From RUG754 sp041856085 (GTDB lineage Bacteria > Bacillota > Clostridia > Peptostreptococcales > Anaerovoracaceae): a DNA stretch of 5,590 bases. This document shows, one piece after another, positions 5,416 to 5,590 of the stretch. The stretch spans positions 1 to 5,590 of the forward strand of contig JBHAFL010000140.1 of the NCBI GenBank assembly GCA_041856085.1. Reading direction: 5' to 3'. The position numbers and the translations under genes were made by a program. Position 1 is the stretch's first letter, and the number at the start of each line of letters is the position of its first letter. The notes beneath the pieces are model-generated. The model was given only the letters and a program-made list of their open reading frames with translations. It was not told the origin of the DNA and made no database searches.

Positions 5416-5463
5416 AACCTTGCAGCAGACAAAACAGTTAAAAATTAATATACTGTAAATGTT

Positions 5464-5502
5464 CAGCAAGCACCTGACGCAATGACAAGGTGCTTGCTGT
5501 TT
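5464..5502 (+). terminator. terminator of the bcd-etfBA operon
   Basis: CAGCAAGCACCT (5464-5475) and AGGTGCTTGCTG (5488-5499) form a perfect, GC-rich 12-bp stem around a 12-nt loop, 48 nt after the etfA stop codon. Only TTTGAT follows, a short T run, so termination may be partial or the hairpin may mainly protect the 3' end of the mRNA. Confidence 0.65.
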
Positions 5503-5526
5503 GATATGTAGGACTATAAGCCCGTG

Positions 5527-5548
5527 TTTAGTGCGTGCACGCACTAAA
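5527..5548. repeat. perfect 22-bp palindrome, candidate operator
   Basis: The half-sites TTTAGTGCGTG (5527-5537) and CACGCACTAAA (5538-5548) are exact reverse complements without a central gap, a form typical of a dimeric repressor site. As RNA it could also fold into a 9-bp hairpin with a 4-nt loop. The palindrome touches the TATAAT at 5549-5554 and fills the place of the spacer and -35 box of that promoter, which favours an operator. No gene in the window uses it. Confidence 0.55.
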
Positions 5549-5554
5549 TATAAT
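5549..5554 (+). promoter_or_regulatory. -10 box next to the palindrome, for a gene right of the window
   Basis: A consensus TATAAT follows the palindrome with no gap. The sequence 17 nt upstream (GTTTAG, 5526-5531) is a poor -35 box, as seen at activator-dependent or operator-embedded promoters. The sequence after it can form an imperfect hairpin (5556-5572, CACACGC with GCGGGTG). Confidence 0.35.
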
Positions 5555-5590
5555 CCACACGCTATGCGGGTGCGCGACGAGGGTTATACC

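Noticed and set aside
5564..5590. Leaderless gene start ATG with nine open codons at the right edge
   Set aside because: The ATG lies about 10 nt after TATAAT and has no ribosome binding site. Nine codons are too few to tell a leaderless gene from chance, and the same bases may form a hairpin.
1..5590. CRISPR array, tRNA or rRNA genes, riboswitch
   Set aside because: I saw no regularly spaced direct repeats, no cloverleaf or rRNA-like sequence, and no riboswitch core that I recognise.

Overview
The window looks like chromosomal DNA of an anaerobic, fermentative member of the Clostridia (Bacillota). The evidence is a Gram-positive type lexA with a Gram-positive SOS box, strong AGGAGG ribosome binding sites, and a bcd-etfB-etfA cluster for the last step of butyryl-CoA formation. 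I cannot name the species from sequence alone.

Layout. Bases 1-30 hold the first ten codons of a gene leaving the window on the minus strand. Bases 172-681 encode an unrecognised, lysine-rich, probably disordered 169-residue protein on the plus strand. It converges on lexA (701-1354, minus strand), whose promoter carries a LexA operator over its -35 box. Bases 1445-2090 contain no intact gene. On the minus strand this gap holds a start-less reading frame resembling part of a transposase, two terminator-like hairpins facing lexA, and an extended -10 box also facing lexA. A perfect 14-bp inverted repeat lies further right. The last ~110 bases of the gap hold the plus-strand promoter region of the next operon.

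Bases 2091-5415 are a tight three-gene operon: bcd (butyryl-CoA dehydrogenase), etfB and etfA, with gaps of 20 and 17 nt and a strong ribosome binding site before each gene. Together they should form a flavin-based electron-bifurcating complex: NADH reduces crotonyl-CoA to butyryl-CoA while low-potential ferredoxin (or flavodoxin) is reduced. The notable point is EtfA, which has an extra N-terminal domain with two [4Fe-4S] cysteine motifs, the architecture known from caffeyl-CoA reductase CarE and lactate dehydrogenase LctC of Acetobacterium woodii. A 12-bp hairpin closes the operon. The right edge (5504-5590) carries a perfect 22-bp palindrome directly abutting TATAAT, probably the control region of a gene outside the window.

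No clearly new system is present. The points most worth checking are the ferredoxin-domain EtfA, the mobile-element debris beside lexA, the palindrome promoter at the right edge and the orphan lysine-rich gene.
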